A stretch of 64,000 nt of DNA from Sulfitobacter litoralis. Its GTDB lineage: Bacteria; Pseudomonadota; Alphaproteobacteria; Rhodobacterales; Rhodobacteraceae. The stretch lies in NCBI RefSeq assembly GCF_900103185.1, contig NZ_FNJD01000002.1, forward strand, positions 62,001-126,000, given 5' to 3'. A program made the position numbers and the translations under genes. Shown piece after piece: positions 36,101 through 45,111 of this stretch (position 1 is its first letter; the number at the start of each line of letters is the position of its first letter). The notes beneath the pieces were generated by a model. That model worked only from the letters and a program-made list of their open reading frames with translations. It had not been told where the DNA came from and did no database searches.

Positions 36101-36430
36101 ATGGCCCGGCTGACGGCGCGGTTCTGGGTCGACGCCTACCTCGCGCGGCTGCGCGTCTATGATATACCGGCATTTGTTGTCGCGCACGGGGATGACACTG
36201 GCGGCGCGGTTCTGGTGAAGCTGGCCACATTGGATGGAAATGCGCAGCTTTTTCATAAAAGCTTTGATTTGATCAGTGGTGAACGAACTTGGGTCGAGAT
36301 GACGAGCGGCCAAGAGCCTGATGTGGATGAATCGATCAGTCGACAGCGCGGCTTTGACCCGGATCTATGGGTGATCGAGGTTGAAGACCGCCAAGGCCGC
36401 CATCTGTTGCACGAGGATGGGCTGAGTTGA
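36101..36430 (+). CDS. DUF1491-family protein
   Basis: 109 residues, compact and soluble. Recognised from [15 protein letters not shown] near the start, GAVLVKL, the central [35 protein letters not shown] stretch and HLL at the end. The family is nearly restricted to alphaproteobacteria and has no known function. It lies between era and recO and its stop overlaps the recO ATG (TGATG), linking it to DNA/RNA maintenance genes by position only. Confidence 0.88.
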   Translation: MARLTARFWVDAYLARLRVYDIPAFVVAHGDDTGGAVLVKLATLDGNAQLFHKSFDLISGERTWVEMTSGQEPDVDESISRQRGFDPDLWVIEVEDRQGRHLLHEDGLS

Positions 36431-37155
36431 TGGAATGGCGCGATCAGGGCATTTTGCTGAGCACGCGCCGCCACGGCGAAACATCGGCGATTATCGAAGT
36501 TTTTACGCCAGAACGTGGGCGTCACGCCGGGATCGTGCGCGGCGGCACCAGCCGTAAAATTGCGCCAATCTTGCAGCCGGGTGCTCAATTGGATGTCTCA
36601 TGGCGTGCACGATTAGAAGACCACATCGGTGCTTTTACCGTCGAGCCGGTACGAAGTCGGGCGGCATTGGCGATGAACGACCGGATGAGCCTCGCGGGAT
36701 TGAACGCCGTGACCGGTCTGCTGGTTTTCGCCCTGCCTGAACGCGAGCCCCATGCACCGCTGTATCGGCGAACGGAAGCTCTGCTGGACCTTTTAGGGCA
36801 GGGGGACCTGTGGCCGCTCGCCTATCTTCAGTGGGAAATCAGTTTGTTAGACGAGCTGGGCTACGGGCTTGATCTTAGCGTTTGTGCTGTCACCGGACGA
36901 ACAAGCGGGCTGATCTTTGTGTCGCCAAAAACGGGTCGTGCCGTCACGCGGGAGGGGGCTGGAGAGTGGGTGGACAAAATGTTGCCGCTTTCGCCCGTGC
37001 TCCGTGGTGAGGGTGATGCGAGCAACGCAGATATTGTGTTGGCGTTTAAAACCACGGGCTATTTTCTAGAACGACATCTGGCACGAGACCTTGGCGCAAG
37101 GTCTTTGCCTGAGGCGAGAACGCGATACGTGGAGGCCTTCAGTCGGCAGCGATAA
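36430..37155 (+). CDS. recO: DNA repair protein RecO
   Basis: Loads RecA onto SSB-coated single strands with RecR. 241 residues: N-terminal OB fold ([26 protein letters not shown], then [13 protein letters not shown]) and a helical domain with [28 protein letters not shown]. The zinc Cys found in some RecO are not all present. The ATG overlaps the DUF1491 stop by one base. Its last 17 bases overlap the convergent META-domain gene. Confidence 0.94.
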   Translation: MEWRDQGILLSTRRHGETSAIIEVFTPERGRHAGIVRGGTSRKIAPILQPGAQLDVSWRARLEDHIGAFTVEPVRSRAALAMNDRMSLAGLNAVTGLLVFALPEREPHAPLYRRTEALLDLLGQGDLWPLAYLQWEISLLDELGYGLDLSVCAVTGRTSGLIFVSPKTGRAVTREGAGEWVDKMLPLSPVLRGEGDASNADIVLAFKTTGYFLERHLARDLGARSLPEARTRYVEAFSRQR

Positions 37156-37534
37156 ACACCATATTAAGGTTCTCGGTGTTAGATAGAATCATCACATCAT
37201 CCAGTATTTCGATGATGGTGGTGCGTATAAGCGCGTTGGTGAGTGATTTTTCGTACTGCAGGTCCGGGCAGAACATTTTGGTGGAGGATATGATCGTGAG
37301 TGTGACCCACGGATAGGGCACGGTATTCGACGCAGTGATACGGTTGCACGGACCTTGGATGGCGATTGTTTCTGCGTCTAGAAAGGACAGCGTCGTAGTT
37401 GCCGGGAACGGGACGCCGTTTATCTCTTGTAGATCCCAAAGACGGTCTGCCCCGCCATATGCCCAAGCGGTTTCATTCCGACTGCACAGATTTGTCAGAG
37501 CAGCAAGAATTAGAAGAGGGATGAATTTGAACAT
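37139..37534 (-). CDS. META-domain (HslJ-like) exported protein
   Basis: 131 residues. The first ~25 form a signal peptide ([17 protein letters not shown]), ending at Cys or at AWAYG; the LTNLC sequence is a poor lipobox, so soluble export is as likely as lipidation. The rest matches the META domain: [33 protein letters not shown] with the conserved Cys-Asn, and [19 protein letters not shown]. Proteins of this family are linked with motility and novobiocin/heat stress in E. coli, with no known mechanism. Its 3' end overlaps recO on the other strand. Confidence 0.82.
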   Translation of the reverse strand: MFKFIPLLILAALTNLCSRNETAWAYGGADRLWDLQEINGVPFPATTTLSFLDAETIAIQGPCNRITASNTVPYPWVTLTIISSTKMFCPDLQYEKSLTNALIRTTIIEILDDVMILSNTENLNMVFIAAD

Positions 37535-37546
37535 ACTCGGTGCGAA

Positions 37547-37578
37547 AGCGGCCCGACGGTGTTAGCCATCAGGCCGCT
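37547..37578 (-). repeat. Weak hairpin after the dehydrogenase gene
   Basis: AGCGGCC and GGCCGCT form a 7-bp stem over an 18-base loop, starting 7 bases past the stop codon of the acyl-CoA dehydrogenase. A TTT stretch follows on the minus strand but is short; a possible terminator. Confidence 0.4.
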
Positions 37579-37584
37579 GTGACA

Positions 37585-39270
37585 CTATCCTAGCAAGCGG
37601 CGAGAGATGACCTGCGCCTGGATCTCTGCGGCACCTTCAAAGATGTTGAGGATTCGCGCATCACAGAGGACACGGCTGATCTTATACTCCAGCGCAAAGC
37701 CGTTGCCGCCGTGAATTTGCAGACCGTTGTCAGCCGCGGCCCAGGCGACACGTGCGCCGAGTAGCTTCGCCATACCTGCTTCGACGTCACAACGACGACC
37801 TTCATCTTTCTCGAAGGCAGAGAAATAGGTCAGCTGACGTGCAATCATAATCTCGACCGCCATCATCGCAAGTTTTGAAGACACACGAGGGAAGTTGATC
37901 AGGGACTTTCCAAATTGCTTGCGGTCGATAGCGTATTGCATGGAGATATCGAGCGCGGACTGCGCAACCCCAATGGCACGAGCCGCCGTCTGGATGCGCG
38001 CGCTTTCAAAGGTTTCCATTAGCTGTTTAAAGCCTTTGCCCTCTTCGCCGCCCAACAGATTTTCACCTTTGACATGGAAACCATCGAACGCGAGTTCGTA
38101 TTCTTTCATGCCGCGATAGCCCAGCACTTCGATCTCGCCGCCGGTCATGCCTTCGGACGGGAAGGGGTTTGCGTCATCGCCGGGCGTTTTTTCGGCCAGA
38201 AACATCGACAAGCCTTTGTAGTTTGTCGTCTGAGGGTCAGTCCGTGCTAAAAGGGTCATGACATGGGTGCGCGCCGCGTGGGTAATCCATGTTTTGTTGC
38301 CTGTCACCTTATAATCGTCACCGTCCTTCACTGCGCGGGTACGCAGGGAGCCGAGATCCGAACCGGTATTCGGCTCTGTAAATACGGCCGTGGGCAGGGT
38401 CTCAGCGCTCGCAATCCGGGGAAGCCATTTTTCTTTCTGGGCGTCCGTCCCGCCCGCGATGATAAGCTCCGCTGCGATTTCCGAGCGTGTCCCCAGAGAC
38501 CCAACGCCGATATAGCCGCGCGACAATTCTTCGGAGACGACGCACATAGAGGCTTTGGACAGGCCAAAGCCGCCGTATTCCTCGGGGATTGTCAGGCCGA
38601 AAACGCCCATTTCTGCGAGCTCATTGATGACCTCAATCGGGATCAGCTCGTCCTTGAGGTGCCATTCGTGGGCGAAGGGCTCGACCTTTTCAACAGCGTA
38701 GCGGCGGAACTGCTCGCGGATCATCTCTAGCTCTTCATCGAGGCCGGACCGACCCACGGTGATGTTAGCGGATTGCTCTTGCATCAGTTCAACAAGACGT
38801 GTGCGTGCGGCTTGCGTATTGCCCTGCTTTTGCAATGAAGTGATGCCAGCGTTCACGAATGCGGTCTGATCCTCGGTCGCTACACCGAGATCGTGCAGGC
38901 GCAGAATTTCACCTTGGTTCATCTGAATGCCGCCGGTCATCTGGCAGAGATATTCACCGAAGGCGATCTGATGAATTAGCTGTTCGGTCTCGGTAAACTT
39001 GTCTTCGGACTGAAGTTTTTCTGCCCATAGCTGCATCTGATGAAGAGACTGCGCATAGGTAGCGAGCCAAGCAAGCCCATGTGCCGCGGTTTGATTTTCT
39101 TCGACAAGTGCGTTCGCCACTTTTCCGTCTTGAGACACAATCGCGCGTACCGCGGCTTTCGCTGCATCTAAGAGACGATCCACGGGAGCCAACGTTGATT
39201 TGGTAATCGCAAGCAAGTCTTCGATAACAACTTCGGTGCCAGCAATTACGTCTTGTCCATCATGTGCCAT
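37585..39270 (-). CDS. mcd: (2S)-methylsuccinyl-CoA dehydrogenase (acyl-CoA dehydrogenase with N-terminal extension)
   Basis: 561 residues; the acyl-CoA dehydrogenase fold occupies about 175-561, preceded by ~170 residues of helical sequence (DLLAITKSTLAPVDRLLDAA, then FGEYLCQMTGGIQMNQGE). This architecture is that of methylsuccinyl-CoA dehydrogenase of the ethylmalonyl-CoA pathway, which oxidises methylsuccinyl-CoA to mesaconyl-CoA and hands electrons to ETF. FAD/substrate motifs: AVFTEPNTGSDLGSLRTRA, TGNKTWITHAART, QIHGGNGFALEYKISRVLCDARI, and IFEGAAEIQ, which holds the general-base Glu. The etfBA genes lie 15 kb away in this window. Alternative: another long ACAD; I judge Mcd most likely. 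Confidence 0.8.
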   Translation of the reverse strand: MAHDGQDVIAGTEVVIEDLLAITKSTLAPVDRLLDAAKAAVRAIVSQDGKVANALVEENQTAAHGLAWLATYAQSLHQMQLWAEKLQSEDKFTETEQLIHQIAFGEYLCQMTGGIQMNQGEILRLHDLGVATEDQTAFVNAGITSLQKQGNTQAARTRLVELMQEQSANITVGRSGLDEELEMIREQFRRYAVEKVEPFAHEWHLKDELIPIEVINELAEMGVFGLTIPEEYGGFGLSKASMCVVSEELSRGYIGVGSLGTRSEIAAELIIAGGTDAQKEKWLPRIASAETLPTAVFTEPNTGSDLGSLRTRAVKDGDDYKVTGNKTWITHAARTHVMTLLARTDPQTTNYKGLSMFLAEKTPGDDANPFPSEGMTGGEIEVLGYRGMKEYELAFDGFHVKGENLLGGEEGKGFKQLMETFESARIQTAARAIGVAQSALDISMQYAIDRKQFGKSLINFPRVSSKLAMMAVEIMIARQLTYFSAFEKDEGRRCDVEAGMAKLLGARVAWAAADNGLQIHGGNGFALEYKISRVLCDARILNIFEGAAEIQAQVISRRLLG

Positions 39271-39404
39271 CTGTAAGCTCCCTTATTTGGTTAAGGACGA
39301 CATAGACCTTTCGCAGTTGCAGCACAATAAAGATACGTTTCGATGCGACAAATTGGTTTAAAATTTCGTCGATGATTTCGCGTGCGCCTCTTGGTAAACT
39401 TGAT

Positions 39405-40184
39405 ATGAACATGCCCATGGACATGCTTTTTACCTTAATGACACCGGGAGAATGGGCTTTTGCCTTCGGGGTCGGACTTGTAGCTGGGTTTATTAAGGGG
39501 GTGGTGGGCTTCGCGATGCCCTTGGTCCTCATATCGGGGCTCACGATGTTTCTAACGCCCGAGCTCGCGCTGGCCGGGCTGATCTTCCCAACGGTCATCA
39601 CGAATATGTTTCAGGCCTTACGGCAGGGCGTAGCCGCTGCGTGGGGCAGCATGAAAATGTTTAAAGTTTTCCTGATCGCCGGAGGCGTCGCACTTTGCCT
39701 GTCTGCCCAGACTGTGCGGTTTCTCGCCGCTGATACGATGATGCTGGTGATTGGTGTGCCGATAACGCTATTTGCTTTGTGGCAGGTCACGGGACGCAGT
39801 TTTACCCTCTCGCATAGATCCACAAGACTAGAGGCCGCTATCGGGGTGTTCGCTGGGGCCATTGGCGGCGTTTCGGCCGTCTGGGGGCCGCCGACAGTCG
39901 CCTACCTTACTGCGCTTGGAACGCCCAAGCATGATCAAATGCGCGTGCAAGGGGTCATCTACGGATTAGGTGCAATCCTATTGCTGATTTCGCATTTTGG
40001 ATCTGGTGTATTGCGCGCGGAGACGGTGCCTTTTTCGACCGTGATGATCGTACCATCGCTGATCGGCATGTGGCTAGGCAGCCTGGTGATGGACAAGATT
40101 GACCAAGCGTCTTTTAAGAAAGCGACACTGGTCATCCTGTTAATTGCGGGGGCAAATCTAGTCCGCCGCGGTCTATTTGGCTAA
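39405..40184 (+). CDS. TauE/SafE-family membrane carrier
   Basis: About 259 residues with 7-8 spans in two halves. First half: GVGLVAGFIKGVVGFAMPLVLI, the Gly-Phe-x-x-Gly motif of TauE/SafE; second half: EAAIGVFAGAIGGVSAVWGPPTVAYL, the matching repeat. Relatives export sulfite, sulfoacetate or other organic acids. The start is uncertain: several Met codons (39372, 39405, 39411, 39417, 39423) compete and none has a good ribosome site. It diverges from the dehydrogenase gene with a 134-bp gap, so they might share control. Confidence 0.8.
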   Translation: MNMPMDMLFTLMTPGEWAFAFGVGLVAGFIKGVVGFAMPLVLISGLTMFLTPELALAGLIFPTVITNMFQALRQGVAAAWGSMKMFKVFLIAGGVALCLSAQTVRFLAADTMMLVIGVPITLFALWQVTGRSFTLSHRSTRLEAAIGVFAGAIGGVSAVWGPPTVAYLTALGTPKHDQMRVQGVIYGLGAILLLISHFGSGVLRAETVPFSTVMIVPSLIGMWLGSLVMDKIDQASFKKATLVILLIAGANLVRRGLFG

Positions 40185-40187
40185 CGC

Positions 40188-40547
40188 TTAACTTTGCCGC
40201 GCGACGGTCAATCCTGATACATCTTCGATAAATGTCACGATGCGTGTTTTAAGCGCATCATCATTTATCGCGGCCAAAGCGCTAACGATCTCGATGCTCG
40301 GGTCGGCCTTAGGCGTGGCATTTGTATCGTCATGCAGTCCTTCGAAAAAATACGCGGGTGCGACGTCTAGAATTTGAGACAATTCAAACAGACGGCTGGC
40401 AGCGACACGGTTCGAGCCAATTTCGTATTTCTGGATTTGCTGGAAGGATAGATTCAACCGTTTGGCCACATCGGTTTGAGAAAAACGACGCAGCGTACGA
40501 ATCTGTTTTAGTTTTTTGCCGACGTGGATGTCTACGGGATGCGACAT
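40188..40547 (-). CDS. XRE-family HTH regulator
   Basis: 119 residues. The Cro/C1 HTH is at 9-63 (VGKKLKQIRTLRRFSQTDVAKRLNLSFQQIQKYEIGSNRV, then LFELSQILDVAPAYFFEG). The C-terminal ~45 residues (EIVSALAAINDDALKTRIVTFIEDVS) are helical and probably a dimerisation part. Short regulators of exactly this type are among the commonest in Rhodobacterales. It is convergent with the carrier gene (3-bp gap) and divergent from the LysR-like gene, with a 151-bp AT-rich gap. Confidence 0.88.
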   Translation of the reverse strand: MSHPVDIHVGKKLKQIRTLRRFSQTDVAKRLNLSFQQIQKYEIGSNRVAASRLFELSQILDVAPAYFFEGLHDDTNATPKADPSIEIVSALAAINDDALKTRIVTFIEDVSGLTVARQS

Positions 40548-40686
40548 TCTGATACCTCCGGTTGTTGTTGTACCTAGTCATCCCCAAATCTCTCTTTCCG
40601 ATCAATTGGATAGATTTATTCAATTTGTGGTTACAAAGTGTCCACTGATGTATTATGAATAATGCCTTAATGTATGATTAACTTAC

Positions 40687-40701
40687 CATTGGTGGCCAAT
40701 G
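40687..40701. repeat. Palindrome over the start codon of the LysR-like gene
   Basis: CATTGG-TGG-CCAATG is a perfect 6-bp inverted repeat whose right arm includes the ATG start codon and whose centre is the likely ribosome site. It could be an autoregulatory DNA site or an mRNA hairpin that hides the start codon. Confidence 0.45.
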
Positions 40702-41598
40702 AATAGTGTCGACAACGCAGGATTAGTTGAAACCGAAGCGGCCAAAATTCCGCCGTTACTATATGAAATGGTTAGATCTTTTATCGTTCTCGCGGACACA
40801 CTCAATCTTAGCCAAGCCGTGCGCCTGTTGGGAAGTACGAGGCAGACAGTGCGGCGCCATATTGCCCAGATTGAAGACTATTTGGATGCCCCATTGTTCG
40901 ATGTCGACGAACGCCGATATCGCCTTACTCAACGTGGTGAAGAAGCATTGCCCGAGGCGCGAGAGTTTCTCGCGCGCGGTAAGGTGTGGATCGGCGGTAA
41001 TACACGAAGTTCCGGCGGCCTGTTGCGCCTGTCGCACGAAACGCCAAACGGGTGGAATTTCTATCAGCAGCAACGCCCCTTAACGCAGATTTGGGATGGC
41101 GAGTCGCCGATGATAAAAGAAGCATTTGTCGCCTGGGTGAATAGCGAGGGACGGTTGGAGCACGAAAATTTCCAGAAAATTCGTCCGTATGTTCTGGTGT
41201 ACCGAGACTCCCCGAGCGGGTGGATTTGCATCGAGGTGGGGCAGGAATCATTTTATACAAATTGGTGGGGTTGGGAGAATGCGCGGAGTAGCATTGGGCG
41301 GCCCCTCGCTAATTTTCCGGGCGGTCCCGAGTTTGAGGCAATGCTGGATTTCCCTTTTCGGGAGGTGCAGGCGAACGGCGGGGTGCGCTTGGATGAAATT
41401 GTGACGCAAATACCGCGCGACACAGCCAGCGGAGAGCTTATCCCACTGGCATATAAAAGACTTTTAATGGCGAGCCGATTTCCTGACGGTAGTTTCGCCT
41501 TGATCTCGGCAGTAGATAGATCGCGCCATGTGACCATTTCCGGCCTAGATCAAGCCGCGATGTCAGGCATGCCCGACGACGCCATAGTGCGCTTTTAG
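40699..41598 (+). CDS. LysR-type HTH protein with an unfamiliar C-terminal domain
   Basis: 299 residues. Residues 20-80 form an LTTR winged helix (FIVLADTLNLSQAVRLLGSTRQTVRRHIAQIEDYLDAPLFDVDERRYRLTQRG). The rest does not look like the periplasmic-binding-protein fold of LysR proteins: after a linker (FLARGKVWIGG) it reads RLSHETPNGWNFYQQQRPL, KEAFVAWVNSEGRL, then a possible PAS-like unit (VLVYRDSPSGWICIEVG, SSIGRPLANF, LLMASRFPDGSFALISAVD). I cannot name this domain. It has a palindrome over its start and is followed after 78 bases by a GNAT-like gene on the same strand, so the two probably form a regulator/effector pair. Confidence 0.7.
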   Translation: MNSVDNAGLVETEAAKIPPLLYEMVRSFIVLADTLNLSQAVRLLGSTRQTVRRHIAQIEDYLDAPLFDVDERRYRLTQRGEEALPEAREFLARGKVWIGGNTRSSGGLLRLSHETPNGWNFYQQQRPLTQIWDGESPMIKEAFVAWVNSEGRLEHENFQKIRPYVLVYRDSPSGWICIEVGQESFYTNWWGWENARSSIGRPLANFPGGPEFEAMLDFPFREVQANGGVRLDEIVTQIPRDTASGELIPLAYKRLLMASRFPDGSFALISAVDRSRHVTISGLDQAAMSGMPDDAIVRF

Positions 41599-41676
41599 CC
41601 ATCTATCTAAAATTCGAAGCTAACTTTTGTCAAATAGGCTACCCTTTGTTGGAATTTCATCAGAGGAGAGTTCAGT

Positions 41677-42393
41677 ATGACGTTGTTGAGTTTTCAGAGC
41701 GGCGAACGTTTTATCGCCAGTAGTTCAGAGGCCCTGCGCAAAGCTGGGATCACGTTAACGGTCGGTTATGACTTTAGGGTCTACAAGGAACTATTAGAGG
41801 ATGCGCGACCGGATCACTTAATTGGGCTGCCCTTCGACCCTGTCGCGCATGATCTGAGCGAAAATAACGCCTTTTGGGTCGTTGGGCGGAATTCGAAAGG
41901 TGAAATTATGCATACGCAGGCGATGCGTATGTTGGCCTTGAAAGGGGCAAAGCTGGCCGAGTACCTGCGTCGGTCATTCGTAGAGTTTCCACCTCCGGGC
42001 GTTGATATTGATTTCCACCGCTCGAGGTATCGCGCGGGGCCGGGATCGCACCGCATCGCTGGCGACGTGTGCTATCATGGCGAATTTTGGGTCGGTGCGA
42101 CGCCGCGTGAATTTAAGACCGCTGGTCTATCGTCACTATTGGGGCGCTATGCCTTCTGGCAGGCAATGCAGCATTGGGATCCAGACCACATCATTGCGTT
42201 CATGACAAATGCAGTTGTGTATAAGGGGTTCCCTGCACGCCATGGTTATATGCATACTGAGCCAGGCACGTTGCGATGGTTCATTAATGGGCAAGATGCG
42301 CCCGTTGAAGGCTTTATGGCCTATATGGACCGAGAGGATCTACGGTTTATTCTGGACATGCCTCTGTCAGATCGATCGTCGAGGGCGGCATAG
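41677..42393 (+). CDS. GNAT-like protein paired with the LysR-like regulator
   Basis: 238 residues, soluble, with a strong AGAGGAGAG ribosome site. I do not recognise a named family. The second half has the run of a GNAT acyltransferase: CYHGEFWVG (beta-4 like), then GLSSLLGRYAFWQAMQHW (helix after the acyl-CoA loop), DHIIAFMTNAVVYKGFPARHGYMHTEP (beta-5 and helix with a pocket). A similar layout is found in autoinducer synthases and N-acyl amino acid synthases, but their diagnostic residues are not evident. A 10-bp stem-loop follows. Function is inferred only; acetyl/acyl transfer is the best guess. Confidence 0.6.
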   Translation: MTLLSFQSGERFIASSSEALRKAGITLTVGYDFRVYKELLEDARPDHLIGLPFDPVAHDLSENNAFWVVGRNSKGEIMHTQAMRMLALKGAKLAEYLRRSFVEFPPPGVDIDFHRSRYRAGPGSHRIAGDVCYHGEFWVGATPREFKTAGLSSLLGRYAFWQAMQHWDPDHIIAFMTNAVVYKGFPARHGYMHTEPGTLRWFINGQDAPVEGFMAYMDREDLRFILDMPLSDRSSRAA

Positions 42394-42409
42394 AGGGCGC
42401 TAAGAATAG

Positions 42410-42434
42410 AGAGCCGCGCTTTTCGCGCGGCTCT
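42410..42434. terminator. Convergent terminator between the GNAT-like gene and pckA
   Basis: AGAGCCGCGC and GCGCGGCTCT pair perfectly over 10 bp around TTTTC, 17 bases after one stop codon and 8 before the other. Short T-rich flanks on both strands; likely serves both genes. Confidence 0.65.
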
Positions 42435-42441
42435 GTTAAGA

Positions 42442-44040
42442 TCAACCGATTGCGGCCGCTTTCACGTCCTCGTCGATATAGGGGAGGTATTGTTCAAAGT
42501 TCTCCGCGAACATTTTGACCAGTTTGGCTGCCTGACGATCGTAGGAAGCAGGATTGTCCCAAGTTCTGCGCGGGTCCAGAAGAATATCAGCAACCCCCGT
42601 CACTGCGACCGGAACGTCAAAGCCGAAGTTAGGGTCTTTGCGGTATTCAACACCTGCGAGTGATCCCTCCAGCGCTGCGGTTAGCAATGCGCGGGTGGCC
42701 TTGATTGGCATGCGGCTACCGGTGCCATAAGCGCCCCCGGTCCAGCCGGTGTTCACCAGCCAGCATGTCGCGCCATGCGTGGCAATTTTCTCGCGCAGGA
42801 GGTTGCCGTAAACTTCAGGGCGACGTGGCATGAAGGGGGCACCGAAACAGGTTGAGAATGTAGGCTCGGGTTCGGTTACACCACGCTCTGTGCCTGCTAC
42901 CTTGGACGTGAAGCCCGACAGGAAGTGATACATTGCCTGCGCAGGAGTCAAACGCGCGATCGGAGGAAGTACACCGAACGCATCGCAGGTCAACATGATG
43001 ATGTTCTTGGGATGCCCGCCGGTCGCTTTGGCGGAGGCGTTCGAGATGTAGTGCAGCGGGTAGGCGCAGCGCATGTTGGCGGTCAGGCTATCGTCATCGA
43101 AATCAAGCTCTTTTGTGTCTTGGTCAAAGATCATGTTCTCAATGACGGTACCGAACTTTTCGGTGGTCGCGTAAATCTCGGGTTCGGCTTCACTGCTCAG
43201 GTTGATCGTTTTCGCATAACATCCGCCCTCAAAGTTGAAGGTGCCATTGTCGGACCACCCATGTTCGTCATCGCCAATAAGCGTACGGCCGGGGTCGGCG
43301 GACAAGGTGGTCTTACCTGTGCCTGACAGTCCGAAGAACACCGCGGTATCAACGGGGTTGCCGGTGGCGTGGTTGGCAGAGCAGTGCATCGGCATGATGC
43401 CTTTCTCTGGCAGCAGATAGTTTAGCAGCGTGAATACCGATTTCTTGTTTTCACCTGCATATTCGGTGCCGCCGATGAGGATCATCTTTTTGTCGAAATT
43501 CATCGCGATAACCGTCTCAGAACGGCAGTTATGTTTTGCCGGATCAGCAGAGAAGCTGGGGCAATTGATCACAGTGAAATCTGCAATGAAGCTATCCAGT
43601 GCGTCGCGATCCGGACGGCGCAGCATGTGGCGAATGAACAGACCATGCCAAGCAAGTTCGGTCACCATGCGTACATTGATTGCATGTTTGGGGTCGGCAC
43701 CGCCCACGAGATCCTGTACGAAGTAGTCCCGTCCCTGCATGTGAGCGAGCATATCTTGATGCAACGCGTCAAACCCTTCGGGGGACATCGTCGCGTTATT
43801 TTCCCACCAGATTTTGTCAGCGACACTTTCAGTCTTCACGACATGTTTGTCTTTGGGAGAGCGGCCGGTAAACTTACCCGTTGTGACCAAAAACGCACCG
43901 CCTTTGCCCAAGGTGCCTTCATCTCGCTTAAGCGCGGCCTCGACCAGTGCGGGCTCGATCAGGTTGTAATAGACATCACCCAGCCCGCTAATGCCTTGGT
44001 CTTCGAGGCGAAATTGCGGATTTACGCGGCCTAACGTCAT
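42442..44040 (-). CDS. pckA: Phosphoenolpyruvate carboxykinase (ATP)
   Basis: Decarboxylates and phosphorylates oxaloacetate to PEP, the entry to gluconeogenesis. 532 residues: [12 protein letters not shown] near 57, [15 protein letters not shown], the P-loop [22 protein letters not shown] (Mg/Mn-binding Asp) and [22 protein letters not shown] near the end. Located divergently from the ChvI/ChvG genes; ChvG-ChvI next to pckA is a known arrangement in alphaproteobacteria and ChvI can affect pckA expression. AGGAGA ribosome site. Confidence 0.97.
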   Translation of the reverse strand: MTLGRVNPQFRLEDQGISGLGDVYYNLIEPALVEAALKRDEGTLGKGGAFLVTTGKFTGRSPKDKHVVKTESVADKIWWENNATMSPEGFDALHQDMLAHMQGRDYFVQDLVGGADPKHAINVRMVTELAWHGLFIRHMLRRPDRDALDSFIADFTVINCPSFSADPAKHNCRSETVIAMNFDKKMILIGGTEYAGENKKSVFTLLNYLLPEKGIMPMHCSANHATGNPVDTAVFFGLSGTGKTTLSADPGRTLIGDDEHGWSDNGTFNFEGGCYAKTINLSSEAEPEIYATTEKFGTVIENMIFDQDTKELDFDDDSLTANMRCAYPLHYISNASAKATGGHPKNIIMLTCDAFGVLPPIARLTPAQAMYHFLSGFTSKVAGTERGVTEPEPTFSTCFGAPFMPRRPEVYGNLLREKIATHGATCWLVNTGWTGGAYGTGSRMPIKATRALLTAALEGSLAGVEYRKDPNFGFDVPVAVTGVADILLDPRRTWDNPASYDRQAAKLVKMFAENFEQYLPYIDEDVKAAAIG

Positions 44041-44401
44041 GTGATGTCTCCTGTAGCTGCATCAGAAAGATGCCAATTCTTGCACAAATGGCTCGACCCT
44101 TTGGGGCCGTGACTGCCTCTTAGCACGTTGATTTACAGTATGAACAGGTAGGTTTGTCTCAGTTAGCGCCATCATCCAACTGTTTGCGGAAACTCTTCTT
44201 AATCCGACGTAAAGGCCTGCCGAATATCATGAGAGCTAACCCCGTATGTGCGGCAATTTAGCCATTTCTTAACAAATTGTGGCACGATTAAGGCTAAGAT
44301 AAGGAGCGATTCTCAGTTTCCGATTGATTCGCCCGCGTAAATTGATGATCAGTAGAAGAAAAAATATTTAGCAGTTGAGCAGAATATAAAGGGAACAGGC
44401 A
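44041..44401. promoter_or_regulatory. Divergent pckA / chvI control region
   Basis: A 361-bp gap without a gene. It holds both ribosome sites (AGGAGA for pckA, AAGGGA for chvI) and so both promoters. One notable element is TGGCAC-N5-AGGCT at 44280-44295, with the GG-N10-GC core spacing of sigma-54 promoters, about 110 bases before chvI. I see no long inverted repeat and no convincing sigma-70 pair. Confidence 0.5.
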
Positions 44402-45103
44402 ATGTCAAAAATTGCATTGGTGGACGACGATAGGAATATCCTAACGTCGGTCTCTATGACTTTAGAAGCCGAAGGTTTTGAGGTCGAAACCTATAATGAC
44501 GGTCAGGCCGCGTTGGACGCATTCAACAAAAAGCTGCCCGATATGGCGGTGCTGGATATCAAAATGCCTCGCATGGACGGTATGGATCTGTTGCAACGGC
44601 TGCGGCAGAAAACTGCGATGCCCGTGATCTTCCTGACGTCCAAAGACGACGAAATCGATGAAGTGCTTGGCCTGCGAATGGGGGCCGACGATTATGTCAA
44701 AAAGCCTTTCAGCCAACGCCTTTTGGTTGAGCGTATTCGTGCGTTGTTGCGCCGCCAAGATGCTGTTGAAACGAACGAAGTTGGCGACACTGAAGAAACT
44801 AAAGTAATTGAGCGTGGCGACTTGCGGATGGACCCGCTGCGCCATGCTGTCAGTTGGAAGGGCAAGGATGTCTCGCTGACTGTAACTGAATTTTTGCTAT
44901 TACAAGCGTTGGCTCAACGTCCTGGTTTTGTAAAATCACGCGACCAGCTGATGGATGTTGCGTACGATGACCAAGTGTATGTCGATGATCGTACCATCGA
45001 TAGCCATATCAAGCGCTTGCGTAAAAAGATGCGGTCAGCGGACGAGGAGTTTTCCGCGATCGAAACGCTGTACGGCATCGGTTACAGATACAACGAAGAG
45101 TGA
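44402..45103 (+). CDS. chvI: Response regulator ChvI
   Basis: 233-residue OmpR-type regulator. Receiver domain: acidic DDD at 8-10, phospho-acceptor Asp52 in [11 protein letters not shown], Thr and Lys in FLTSKDD and KKPF. DNA-binding winged helix from about 130 ([27 protein letters not shown]... [24 protein letters not shown]). The [15 protein letters not shown] wing/helix is typical of ChvI/ExoR-linked regulators. It is the first gene of a run with the kinase and PTS parts and controls envelope, acid-response and carbon genes in relatives. Confidence 0.95.
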   Translation: MSKIALVDDDRNILTSVSMTLEAEGFEVETYNDGQAALDAFNKKLPDMAVLDIKMPRMDGMDLLQRLRQKTAMPVIFLTSKDDEIDEVLGLRMGADDYVKKPFSQRLLVERIRALLRRQDAVETNEVGDTEETKVIERGDLRMDPLRHAVSWKGKDVSLTVTEFLLLQALAQRPGFVKSRDQLMDVAYDDQVYVDDRTIDSHIKRLRKKMRSADEEFSAIETLYGIGYRYNEE

Positions 45104-45111
45104 TCTGAGCC

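Noticed and set aside
41627-41655. Promoter TTGTCA-N17-TGGAAT before the GNAT-like gene
   Set aside because: The implied transcription start falls at the ribosome site, which would leave no leader.
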